This document shows positions 25,049 to 32,163 of a DNA stretch of 47,182 bases, in pieces (positions within the stretch are counted from its first letter, which is position 1; every line of letters starts with the position of its first letter). The notes beneath the pieces are model-generated. The model was not told the DNA's origin, did no database searches, and worked only from the letters and a program-made list of their open reading frames with translations. The DNA is from DASXMR01 sp036495525 (lineage in GTDB: Bacteria; Actinomycetota; Actinomycetes; Streptosporangiales; Streptosporangiaceae): contig DASXMR010000115.1 in the NCBI GenBank assembly GCA_036495525.1, positions 1-47,182 on the forward strand, written 5' to 3'. The translations under genes were made by a program, and so were the position numbers.

Positions 25049-26221
25049 GTGCAGCAAGACGTGACGATCATCGGCGCGGGTGTCACCGGGCTCACCGCAG
25101 CCATCGACGCAGCCGAGCGTGGCTGGCGGGTAACGGTTGCCGAGGCGCATTCCGAGCCGGGTGGCCGAGCCCGCTCGCTGGCAGGGCCCTTCCGGGCCAA
25201 TACCGGCCCGCATGCGATCTACGCGGACGGGCCATGGTGGGCGTGGATGGAACGCCGGGGCCTGGCGCCGCCCGTCGTGGCGGCGCCTGACGCTGCCGTT
25301 CTTGTCAGGACCGGCGGCCGGCTCGGCCCCTGGCCGCCAGAGGTCGGCAGGGCAATCGGCACGCTGCCCGCCGAGGCGCCAGCGGAGGAATCGTTCCGCC
25401 CATGGCTGCTCCGCCATGTCGACGCAGGAGCGGCTGAGGCGATCATCGGGCTGGCATTCATCCCCACCTACGACTACGACCCGGGGCGGCTTTCGGCCGC
25501 GTTCGCTCATGAGCGCCTTCGGCGGGCGCTGGCCGGCGGCGGCCGGCACGTCCGCTACGTGGTCGGCGGATGGTCGACCATGGTCGGCCTGCTCGCCGAG
25601 CGAGCTACCAGCCTCGGAGTGCAGCTGCGCACGCAGGCACGGGTACCCGCGCTGCCCGCCGGACCTACGATCCTGGCCACCAGCCTGGCCACGGCGCGTC
25701 AGCTGACCGGTGACCGATCGCTTGACTGGCCCAGCGCCCGGGTCGCCACGTTCGACCTGGGCCTGCTGGCCGACGGCGACCCGGGCTGGTTCCGGCTGAT
25801 CGACCTGGACGACCGGATTTACGCCGCCCGCTACACCTGCGCGGATCCCACCCTCAGCCCGCCCGGCCATGAACTCATCCAGATCTCCGCCGCGTGCGGT
25901 CCGCGCGAGCGAAAGAGCGACACCGAACGCCGCGTGCAGCGCCTTCTCGACCAGGCCTGGCCCGGCTGGCGCGCTGCCGTGCGGTGGCAACGCAGTTCCG
26001 TGCGCACTCACTGCACCGGGGCCATAGACCTGCCAGGGACGACATGGCGCGACCGGCCGGCAGTTAGCCGCGGCAGCACCCTCACGGTGGCCACCGACCA
26101 GTCGGCCGCGCCCGGCCTGCTCGCCGAAGTCGGAATCGCCGCTGCGCAACTAGCTGTCCGTCACCTCGCCGAAATCACCTCGGAGGAAAAGAACATCTCG
26201 CGGCCGCGATCGAGAACCTGA
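25049..26221 (+). CDS. FAD-dependent amine oxidase/phytoene-desaturase-like oxidoreductase
   Basis: This 390-residue flavoprotein begins with a Rossmann dinucleotide fold, VTIIGAGVTGLTAAIDAAER (residues 4-23), and the second GG motif EAHSEPGGRARSL, then GPHAIYADG, as in phytoene desaturases and protoporphyrinogen/amine oxidases. The C-terminal FAD contact LTVATDQSAAPGLLAEVGIA is present. The start is GTG 25049 with GGAGGAGG at 25033-25040. It is divergent from the ECF sigma gene and probably part of its regulon. Desaturation or oxidation of a hydrophobic compound is likely; substrate unknown. The opposite strand has a long spurious open frame. Confidence 0.82.
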   Translation: MQQDVTIIGAGVTGLTAAIDAAERGWRVTVAEAHSEPGGRARSLAGPFRANTGPHAIYADGPWWAWMERRGLAPPVVAAPDAAVLVRTGGRLGPWPPEVGRAIGTLPAEAPAEESFRPWLLRHVDAGAAEAIIGLAFIPTYDYDPGRLSAAFAHERLRRALAGGGRHVRYVVGGWSTMVGLLAERATSLGVQLRTQARVPALPAGPTILATSLATARQLTGDRSLDWPSARVATFDLGLLADGDPGWFRLIDLDDRIYAARYTCADPTLSPPGHELIQISAACGPRERKSDTERRVQRLLDQAWPGWRAAVRWQRSSVRTHCTGAIDLPGTTWRDRPAVSRGSTLTVATDQSAAPGLLAEVGIAAAQLAVRHLAEITSEEKNISRPRSRT

Positions 26222-26353
26222 TGCACCATATTCGCAGTAAATTACCTCACGCATTTACTGCGGATATTTCTCCCTTGCCCTTTCCGATGCATTCTGCAAA
26301 GCTTGCTTAGCAGCGCGGAATTGATTTCGGTAATCTGCCCGGAGGAAACAGCC

Positions 26354-28423
26354 GTGGACACGCTGGCTATCAGCTACCCGCCTGCTGAGCGATCCGGCGA
26401 GGCGGAGACGATGCACGGGGTCGAGGTCGCTGACCCGTACCGGTGGCTGGAAGACACCGGCAGCCAGAAGGCCGCCGCCTGGGTTGCCGCGCAGAACGAG
26501 CTGACCGGCAGGATGCTGGCGGTGGTCAGCTCGCGCGCCCGGTTCGCCGAGCGGCTTTCCCGGCTGTGGGCGCTGCCGGCGGCCGGCGTGCCATTCAAGC
26601 GGGGCGCAAGCTGGTTCCAGCGCCGGAGTTCTGGCTTGACCGCGCAGCGGGACGTGCTCTACGTCATGGACGAGCCGGGCGGGGCGGGGCGGGTCCTGCT
26701 CGACCCTTCGGCATTGTCGGCCGACGGAACCGTCGCGGTGCCAGCGACCAGCGTGAGCCCGGACGGGGGACTGCTCGCCTACGCGACGAGCAGCGCCGGA
26801 TCCGACTGGCTGACCTGGCGGGTCAGGGACGTGGAGTCGGGGCAGGAGCTGGCCGACGTGCTGGATTGGTCGATGGACCACGCATGGCGGCCGGATAGCT
26901 CGGGCTTCTTTTACACCCGGCCGCCATGGCCGGCCGGGGGCCGCGAGTACACCGAGGTGATCGGCGTGCCGCGGGTGTTCTTCCACCGGCTCGGCGACAG
27001 CCAGGATCTCGACGAGCTGGTGCTGACGCCGGACGACGGGCAGTGGCCGGAGATCGAGATCAGCAGCGACGACAGGTACCTGATCGTGTCCCTGTCGCGA
27101 GGTCTCGGCTCGGGAGATGAGCTGCGGGCGCTCGAGCTGGCCAGGCCGGCACGCGGCTGGCAGCTGCTGATGCCAGAAGGACGCTACCGGCATGCCGTGG
27201 CCGGTACCGCGGACGGCACCTTCTACCTGCTGACCGACCAGGGCGCCGACCGCTGCCGTGTCGTCGCCGCTGACATCGCCAGCCCGGCGCCCGGCTGCTG
27301 CCGGGAGGTGGTGCCGGAGGCCGACGAAACGCTCATGGAAGCTCACCTGCTTGGCGGCCGCCTGGTCTGTCACTACCTGCGCGACGCGTGCTCGCTGCTG
27401 CGCGTGTTCCGGCTGGATGGCACGCCTGAGCAGGACATGGCAGTGCCGCAGATGTCGACCATCAGCGGCCCGATCAACAAGCACGACGCGATCAGCGGCA
27501 CAGCGGACAGTGCCATCGTCTACTTCCAGGCCGAGTCCTACACGGCAGCCCCCGGCCTGTGGCGGCACGACCTTGCCACCGGCGAGACCAGCATGGTCAG
27601 CCGGCCGCCGTTCTCGCTGGGGCCCGGCTACCTGACCGAGCGCGTGCTCGTCGAGGCGGCCGACGGGACGAGACTGCCGCTGTTCCTGACCAGGCGGCGC
27701 GACCTGGCACCGGACGGCACGGCCAGGGTGCTGCTGTACGGGTACGGCGGCGTGGGCATCGCGATCACGCCGCACTTCTCGCCGACCTGGACGGCCTGGG
27801 TCGAGCAGGGCGGCGTGCTCGCAGTCGCCTGCGTCCGCGGCGGCGGAGAGTACGGCCGGTCCTGGTACGAGGCCGGACGCCTGGCCAGAAAGCAGCAGTC
27901 GTTCGACGACTTCTGCGCGTGCGCCAGGTGGCTGGCCACATCAGGCTGGTCGAGCGCCGGGCGGATAGCGATCAGCGGCGGATCCAACGGCGGCCTGCTG
28001 GTCGGGGCGTGCCTGACCCAGCATCCTGAGCTGTTCGGTGCCGCGATCGCCAACGTCGGCGTCTTCGACATGCTCAGGTACCACCGCTTCACCGGCGGCT
28101 GGACCTGGAAAACCGAGTACGGCGACCCAGACGACCCGGCCGAGTTCAGCTGGCTGCGCAGCTACTCGCCACTGCACAACGTCCGACCGGCCAGCTACCC
28201 CGCGACGCTGCTGACGACTGGCGAGCGCGACGACCGGGTCGTGCCCGGCCATTCGCTGAAGTTCGCCGCGGCCCTGCAGGCGGCGCAGGCCGGCGACGCT
28301 CCCGTCCTGCTGCGCGTCGACACCGCGGCTGGTCACGGTCACGGCAAGCCAACCGGGAAGGCGATCGCCGAGGCTGCCGACTGCCTGGCGTTCATCGACA
28401 CTGCGCTGCCCGGCAGCGGCTAG
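26354..28423 (+). CDS. Prolyl oligopeptidase family serine peptidase
   Basis: This 689-residue S9 peptidase has an N-terminal segment HGVEVADPYRWLED (about residues 18-31), diagnostic of the family, a beta-propeller spanning about 70-400, and a C-terminal alpha/beta hydrolase. The nucleophile is in ISGGSNGGLLVGACL (Ser near 540), with the Asp in TTGERDDRVVPGHS and the His in AAGHGHGKPTGK. The family cuts short proline-containing peptides in the cytoplasm; no signal peptide is seen. GTG 26354 has GGAGG at 26341-26345; the frame is open to 26303 but without similarity. An 18-bp tandem duplication covers its stop codon. Confidence 0.92.
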   Translation: MDTLAISYPPAERSGEAETMHGVEVADPYRWLEDTGSQKAAAWVAAQNELTGRMLAVVSSRARFAERLSRLWALPAAGVPFKRGASWFQRRSSGLTAQRDVLYVMDEPGGAGRVLLDPSALSADGTVAVPATSVSPDGGLLAYATSSAGSDWLTWRVRDVESGQELADVLDWSMDHAWRPDSSGFFYTRPPWPAGGREYTEVIGVPRVFFHRLGDSQDLDELVLTPDDGQWPEIEISSDDRYLIVSLSRGLGSGDELRALELARPARGWQLLMPEGRYRHAVAGTADGTFYLLTDQGADRCRVVAADIASPAPGCCREVVPEADETLMEAHLLGGRLVCHYLRDACSLLRVFRLDGTPEQDMAVPQMSTISGPINKHDAISGTADSAIVYFQAESYTAAPGLWRHDLATGETSMVSRPPFSLGPGYLTERVLVEAADGTRLPLFLTRRRDLAPDGTARVLLYGYGGVGIAITPHFSPTWTAWVEQGGVLAVACVRGGGEYGRSWYEAGRLARKQQSFDDFCACARWLATSGWSSAGRIAISGGSNGGLLVGACLTQHPELFGAAIANVGVFDMLRYHRFTGGWTWKTEYGDPDDPAEFSWLRSYSPLHNVRPASYPATLLTTGERDDRVVPGHSLKFAAALQAAQAGDAPVLLRVDTAAGHGHGKPTGKAIAEAADCLAFIDTALPGSG

Positions 28424-28450
28424 AGCGGCCGCAGCGGCTAGAGCGGCCGC
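28415..28450. repeat. 18-bp perfect tandem duplication at the end of the peptidase gene
   Basis: AGCGGCTAGAGCGGCCGC occurs twice in a row (28415-28432, 28433-28450). The first copy contains the stop codon of the prolyl oligopeptidase; the second lies in the gap before the convergent GNAT gene. It looks like recent slippage or unequal copying in GC-rich sequence. Confidence 0.8.
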
Positions 28451-28455
28451 GCCGG

Positions 28456-29172
28456 CTACCGGCCGGCCGCGGCCGCCCCGGCCAGGCCGGCCACCAGGTC
28501 AGCGCTGCGGTGCTCAGCGCCTGGCTCGCAGCTGGCGTCAGCGAGCTGGGCCCGGAAGGTGACCGCGTCGCTGTGCACCTCGCGCCGGGCCGCTGGCCAC
28601 CGGTGCTCGATGATCGCCCGCATCCGGCTGTTGTCCGGCATTACGTCCATCACCAGCTGCTGCGCCCCGCGGCCTGCTGCGCGCCGCACGGCAAGGTCAA
28701 GCAGGGCCGTGCCGATCCCGCGGTCCTGCCAGCAGTCCGTCACGACCAGGCCGACCTCGCTGACCCGCGCCCCGTCGCCCTCGGTCCGGTCGGCGGCCAT
28801 GCAGTGCCCCACGACCTCGTCCTGGTGCGTCGCCAGCAGCACTTCAGCCCCGCCGCCCCCGCAAAGCCCGCGCAGCAGGCTGGAGCTGGGTGGCGACACG
28901 CTCGCGAAGAACCGCTGGAATCGCGAGCGAGATGACAGCCCGATGACGAAGTCTCGGATGGTGGCCGCGTCCTGCGCGCCACCCAGCCGCAGGCGAACGT
29001 CAGCGACGTCGGCGACAGCCATACTGCCCGCGCCGGTCTGGTCCAGCCCCGTCCGGTCCGGTGCAGTCTGATATAGCTCAGCCTGGGCGCCGCCAGCCAG
29101 GTCCCGGCCGGCGCCATCGCCGTCTGCCGGGGCCCGGCTCGCCGCGCCCGCCCCCGTCTGAGTTCGTTCCAT
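28456..29172 (-). CDS. GNAT-family N-acetyltransferase
   Basis: This protein of about 238 residues contains one GNAT domain. The acetyl-CoA-binding motif is EVGLVVTDCWQDRGIGTALL (motif A, V/I-x-x-x-x-Q/R-G-x-G/A), followed by DLAVRRAAGRGAQQLVMDVM and PDNSRMRAIIEHRW. Before it are RLRLGGAQDAATIRDFVIGL-like residues, with FQRFFASVSPP, resembling the GNAT module of acyl-CoA-synthetase-linked lysine acetyltransferases (PatA/Pat group). The first 40-50 residues are low-complexity. ATG 29172 is preferred to TTG 29208 on codon grounds; both lack a clear ribosome binding site. It is divergent from the HxlR gene. Confidence 0.75.
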   Translation of the reverse strand: MERTQTGAGAASRAPADGDGAGRDLAGGAQAELYQTAPDRTGLDQTGAGSMAVADVADVRLRLGGAQDAATIRDFVIGLSSRSRFQRFFASVSPPSSSLLRGLCGGGGAEVLLATHQDEVVGHCMAADRTEGDGARVSEVGLVVTDCWQDRGIGTALLDLAVRRAAGRGAQQLVMDVMPDNSRMRAIIEHRWPAARREVHSDAVTFRAQLADASCEPGAEHRSADLVAGLAGAAAAGR

Positions 29173-29192
29173 GAACCCAGCTTGGGCACTCG

Positions 29193-29221
29193 TTGCTAAG
29201 TCTGTCAAATAGATCTAGCCT
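29193..29221 (+). promoter_or_regulatory. Leaderless promoter of the HxlR gene
   Basis: TTGCTA (29193-29198), a 17-base gap and TAGCCT (29216-29221) form a promoter whose expected start site falls on ATG 29228. The palindrome TAGATCTA at 29210-29217 overlaps the -10 and could be an autoregulatory site. Confidence 0.45.
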
Positions 29222-29227
29222 GTGCTG

Positions 29228-29704
29228 ATGAGCAAGAGCTGGGCCCTGGACTATGAGACGCAGGACTGCACGATTGGCGCCACGCTCGGCGTCATCGGCG
29301 AGAAGTGGACCTTCATGGTGCTGCGCGAGGCGTTCAACGGGGTCCGGCGGTTCGCTGACATGCAGCGCCGGACGGGCGCGCCGCGTCAGGTGCTCAGCGA
29401 CCGGCTCGGTCACCTGGTGCGCGAGGGGATCCTGCGCAGGGTGCCGTACCAGGAGGCGGGCCAGCGCGCGCGCAGCGAGTACCGGCTGACCGAGAAGGGC
29501 ATCGAGCTGCACCCGGTGATCGTCGCGCTGCTGGAGTGGGGCGACAAGCACGCGGCCGCGCCTGGCGGGCCGATCGTGCTGCTGCAGCACCGCGACTGCG
29601 GCGCTCCCGTGCACCTGAAGCTGGAGTGCGGCGATGGGCACGACCTCAGCTCGGCCCGCGAGGTGACGCCGGTCCCCGGTCCAGGAGCACGCCGGATCGC
29701 CTGA
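29228..29704 (+). CDS. HxlR-family winged-helix transcriptional regulator
   Basis: This 158-residue regulator begins with a conserved Cys (DYETQDCTIGATLGVIGEKW) and continues through the winged helix: TFMVLREAFNGVRRFADM, QVLSDRLGHLVREGILRRVP, EYRLTEKGIELHPVIVALLE. A C-terminal extension, HRDCGAPVHLKLECGDGHDL, resembles a zinc-ribbon tail found in part of the family. Cys near the N-terminus often acts as a redox or electrophile sensor in this family. ATG 29228 fits a leaderless transcript; GTG 29222 is an alternative. It is divergent from the GNAT gene and lies just upstream of the tRNA-Sec gene, though probably unrelated to it. Confidence 0.85.
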   Translation: MSKSWALDYETQDCTIGATLGVIGEKWTFMVLREAFNGVRRFADMQRRTGAPRQVLSDRLGHLVREGILRRVPYQEAGQRARSEYRLTEKGIELHPVIVALLEWGDKHAAAPGGPIVLLQHRDCGAPVHLKLECGDGHDLSSAREVTPVPGPGARRIA

Positions 29705-29712
29705 CCGGCAAT

Positions 29713-29730
29713 CCGGACGCAGAAGTCCGG
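29713..29730 (+). terminator. Short hairpin after the HxlR gene
   Basis: Arms CCGGAC (29713-29718) and GTCCGG (29725-29730) enclose GCAGAA, 9 bases after the HxlR stop and before the tRNA-Sec gene. It is a plausible weak terminator. Confidence 0.35.
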
Positions 29731-29844
29731 GCGCGGCAGGTCGCAGACTCCCTGCCCGGCCGGCTGCCAGGCCCGGCAGCACCGGCCAGCGCAAGATTGC
29801 CGCGGGCACCGGCCAGCCGCAGCAGGGCAGGTAGGGTCAGCCGC

Positions 29845-29940
29845 GGAGGCGTCTGGGTGCCTGGTGGCCCCCCCGGTCTTCAAAACCGGTGAGCGGCGCA
29901 CAGCGTCGCTGGCGGGTTCGATTCCCGTCCGCCTCCGCCA
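29845..29940 (+). tRNA. selC: tRNA-Sec (UCA anticodon)
   Basis: This 96-nt tRNA has encoded CCA (29938-29940). The acceptor GGAGGCG pairs with CGCCTCC. The anticodon arm is CCGGT/ACCGG (29873-29877 with 29885-29889) around loop CTTCAAA, with TCA at 29880-29882 reading UGA. The D region is extended, and the variable arm is long, with a stem AGCGGCG/CGTCGCT. The T arm contains GGTTCGATTCC. The large size, UCA anticodon, long extra arm and G discriminator identify it as selenocysteine tRNA, charged with serine and converted by SelA. TAGGGT at 29832-29837 is a suitable -10. Together with selA, selB, selD and fdhA it completes the pathway. Confidence 0.96.
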
Positions 29941-30055
29941 CCTGGCCCATCGAAGCCGATCCTGAGGCCTGAGCTGCTAGCACGCATCCCGGCCTCTTGC
30001 ACCAGCTGTGCCGCTACGGCGGTCCACCGCAAGGGCCGGGCCGGACGCGCCCTGG

Positions 30056-30487
30056 TCAGGCAGCCGGCGCGTCCAGGCTCAGGCGGCGCTGCTCGATGAT
30101 CAGGCAGCGGTCCTCGACGTAGAGCAGGCCGGCGTTCTCGGCGATCTGCCGGCTCTCGCCGGAGGCGATGCCCAGCTGCAGCCAGAGGGCGGTCGCGCCG
30201 GCAGCTACCGCCTGCCGGGCGATGTCCGGCGTGGCGGCTGACGGCCGGAACACGTCCACCAGGCCCACCTGCTCGGGCACGTCGGCGAGCGCCGGGTACG
30301 CGGTCTCGCCGAGGACCTGGCCAGCGTTCGGGTTGACCGGGACGATCCGCCAGCCGTGCCGCTGCATGTGCGCTGGCACGTAGTGCGCGGCCTTCTCCCG
30401 CGCGTTGCTCGCCCCGACGACGGTGATCGTCCGGTAAGTCCGCAGGATCCGCTCGACGACCTCGTCGGTGTCACCGGCCGGCATCAT
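30056..30487 (-). CDS. CoA-binding domain protein (YccU family)
   Basis: This 143-residue single-domain protein has a Rossmann-like CoA-binding fold: TYRTITVVGASNAREKAAHY (about residues 15-34), IVPVNPNAGQVLGETAYPAL, and GATALWLQLGIASGESRQIA, then a conserved Cys in VEDRCLIIEQRRL near the end. These match the YccU/CoA_binding_2 family, whose cellular role is unclear. ATG 30487 is preferred; it overlaps the stop of a short upstream frame by ATGA. A second Met follows directly. Confidence 0.88.
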   Translation of the reverse strand: MMPAGDTDEVVERILRTYRTITVVGASNAREKAAHYVPAHMQRHGWRIVPVNPNAGQVLGETAYPALADVPEQVGLVDVFRPSAATPDIARQAVAAGATALWLQLGIASGESRQIAENAGLLYVEDRCLIIEQRRLSLDAPAA

Positions 30488-30645
30488 GATCCAAGCCGGG
30501 TCCAGTAGCGGCAGATGCCGTTGGTGATTGCCGCGCACTTGCGCGCGATGAACGAGTCACGGACAGCCACGGTGGGCGGCACAAGCTCAGGCATCACCTT
30601 CAGCGTCACACACGGCGCGCGCCAGGCGCCACCTAGCCAGGTCAC
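30484..30645 (-). pseudogene. Gene-end fragment coupled to the CoA-binding gene
   Basis: From a GTG at 30645 the minus strand reads VTWLGGAWRAPCVTLKVMPE and on to AAITNGICRYWTRLGS, stopping at 30484 inside an ATGA overlap with the CoA-binding gene. The closing ITNGICRYW is reminiscent of the end of N-acetylmuramoyl-L-alanine amidases, but the rest of such an enzyme is absent and an in-frame stop lies about 20 codons upstream. The ATGA overlap suggests a former operon partner. It could also be an unrelated small gene. Confidence 0.25.
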
Positions 30646-30814
30646 GGCGTCGCGCCGGTCCGGCGCCAGCTCCCCGGCCAGCCCGGCCCTTCGACCCGAT
30701 GCGACAAATCAGCCGGGATTAATGGCGCGCCTGATGAGCAGACCCGGCCAGGCGGCAGGGGTCCACGTCAGGTAGCCCTCATCTGAGGCTTACCCGTTGT
30801 TCAGGAGGTGGCTC
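30646..30814. other. Remainder of the gap before the cutinase remnant
   Basis: Apart from the fragment at 30484-30645, this stretch holds no gene I can support. AGGAGG at 30803-30808 is the ribosome binding site of the cutinase remnant. The stretch TGAGGCTTACCCGTTGTTCA near 30785 may contain its promoter, but no clear -10/-35 pair was found. Confidence 0.3.
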
Positions 30815-31133
30815 TTGTCCTCGCGTTCCGATCTCCTCAAGCGGCCAGGCCGCGACCGCCAGCCAGTACGCAGCCGGTCCGCCCGGCTACTCAGACGGGC
30901 CGCCGTGACCGCCGCCGCGGCCGGGCTCGGCTGCGGCGCGGTCTTCCTCGCCGCGGCTCCGGCCGGCGCCACCGGCGCCGTTCGCCAGCGAGATCCAGTC
31001 GTACTGCGACACCGGCGATCCGTTCTGCGCCGGCGGCGGGAACCTCTTCGCGCACCTGGACTACACCCAGAAGTACAACTCCGCGGCCAGCACGTTCGTC
31101 ACCGCCCGGCTGAACGCCGCCGGCATCCACTAG
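30815..31133 (+). pseudogene. Cutinase-family remnant: signal peptide plus C-terminal piece, core deleted
   Basis: A TTG at 30815, 6 bases after AGGAGG, opens a frame with an Arg-rich start and a secretion signal (RRAAVTAAAAGLGCGAVFLA, then AAPAGA). A few codons later the frame shifts, and a second frame reads FASEIQSYCDTGDPFCAGGG, NLFAHLDYTQKY, ending at TAG 31131-31133. The YCDTGDPFC and AHLDY segments are the catalytic Asp and His regions at the C-terminus of cutinases. The central region with the catalytic Ser motif (GYSQG) is missing, about 120 residues. So both an internal deletion and a frame change are present, and the gene is dead. Confidence 0.65.
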
Positions 31134-31288
31134 CCACGCCCGTACGCAACCGACCGGGCATCTCGCCGGGCCAGTCAGACCGGCGGGATGCCCCTGATTA
31201 CCGGCCCGCCTGGCGATCGACGGCAGACCTCGCGCGGGATCCACGCTTCCCGCCAGGACGGCAGATGCGCCAGGCTTAGCATGCTCTC

Positions 31289-31759
31289 GTGGACTGGCTC
31301 GACGCCTGGCTCAACAGGCAACACGGCGCACGCCGGGGCCTGCTTACCTGGCTGCAGACATCCATGATCACCGTCTATGGCGGCACGGCCCTCTGGAGCT
31401 TCTTCAGCTCAGGCCGGCTTGCTGCGGACGCGACCTTCCTCAAGGTCGTGGCCGTGTCCGTCATCGCCGCGATACCGCTCGGCGGGCTGGGCGCCACCGT
31501 ACGTCGGCACGCGGCAATAAGATCCGGCCGGCCAGAGTTCTCCTGGCGCGTGACGGCTTGCGTAGCACTCACGCTCGCTGGGGTGGAGCTGACCATGCTC
31601 ACAAGGGAGCAGCCCGTCCGCGGTCCGGTCGCGCTGACCTCGGGGCTGCTGCTGGCGGGCGCGGCGGTGCTGTGGATCGCGGGGGTGCGGGATCGCCGGC
31701 GTCAGGCCCGGCCAGCCGACGCTCACCAGGCCAGCCGGCCGTCCGACGCGGACGCTTAG
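31289..31759 (+). CDS. Hypothetical membrane protein, about four helices
   Basis: This 156-residue protein shows an amphipathic start (MDWLDAWLNRQHGARRGLLT), then hydrophobic stretches around MITVYGGTALWSFFS, FLKVVAVSVIAAIPLGGLGA, WRVTACVALTLAGVELTML and VALTSGLLLAGAAVLWIAGV, followed by a basic cytoplasmic tail. I recognise no family. TAGCAT at 31277-31282 places a transcription start on GTG 31289, suggesting a leaderless message. It follows the cutinase remnant and precedes a 404-base gap, with no operon partner. Confidence 0.6.
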   Translation: MDWLDAWLNRQHGARRGLLTWLQTSMITVYGGTALWSFFSSGRLAADATFLKVVAVSVIAAIPLGGLGATVRRHAAIRSGRPEFSWRVTACVALTLAGVELTMLTREQPVRGPVALTSGLLLAGAAVLWIAGVRDRRRQARPADAHQASRPSDADA

Positions 31760-32163
31760 AACAGGCGTCTCAGTACCCGCTGGGCGGTCGATCGCCGGTG
31801 CAGACGAGTTGCGTCCGGTCACCACTCCGCCATTCTCGGCCGGTATCCTTGTGGCACAAACCTCCGTAGATGGGTCATCGAGTCGCGCGCCGGAGACGCC
31901 CGCTAGGTGATCGTGCGGCCGAGCAGGCGTCATGGGGCAGAAGCGGCAGTCTGACCGGGCTGCGGCATCGAGCTTGGCGGCGGAATGGCTATCACCGGAA
32001 CCGGGTGCCGGGGTTGAGGGCTACTTCCGTTCTGCTTCTCTTCGCCGTGCTCTGCCCGTCATGGTTCTGGCTTGCATTTGGCTAACCGGCAGGCCGAACG
32101 GCTGCCGGGGAGCTCGCCAGCTTGATCTCGCCCGGCAGTGTCCAGCAGCGGGAAGGCATCGTC
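31760..32163. other. Non-coding gap before the GT39 gene
   Basis: I see no convincing gene here. Two short plus-strand frames (31870-32085 and 31932-32252) are Arg-rich and show no family features. A GGGAAGG just before ATG 32164 is the ribosome binding site of the next gene. No strong hairpin was found. Confidence 0.4.

Noticed and set aside
24979..26149. Long minus-strand open frame upstream of the sigma factor, giving a 556-residue protein
   Set aside because: It is the shadow of the FAD oxidoreductase on the plus strand. Only its last 163 residues show sigma-factor similarity, and codon pattern favours the plus strand elsewhere.
26255..27775. 506-residue minus-strand open frame opposite the prolyl oligopeptidase
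   Set aside because: No family motifs, composition typical of antisense GC-rich frames, and the plus strand encodes a complete peptidase with its catalytic triad.
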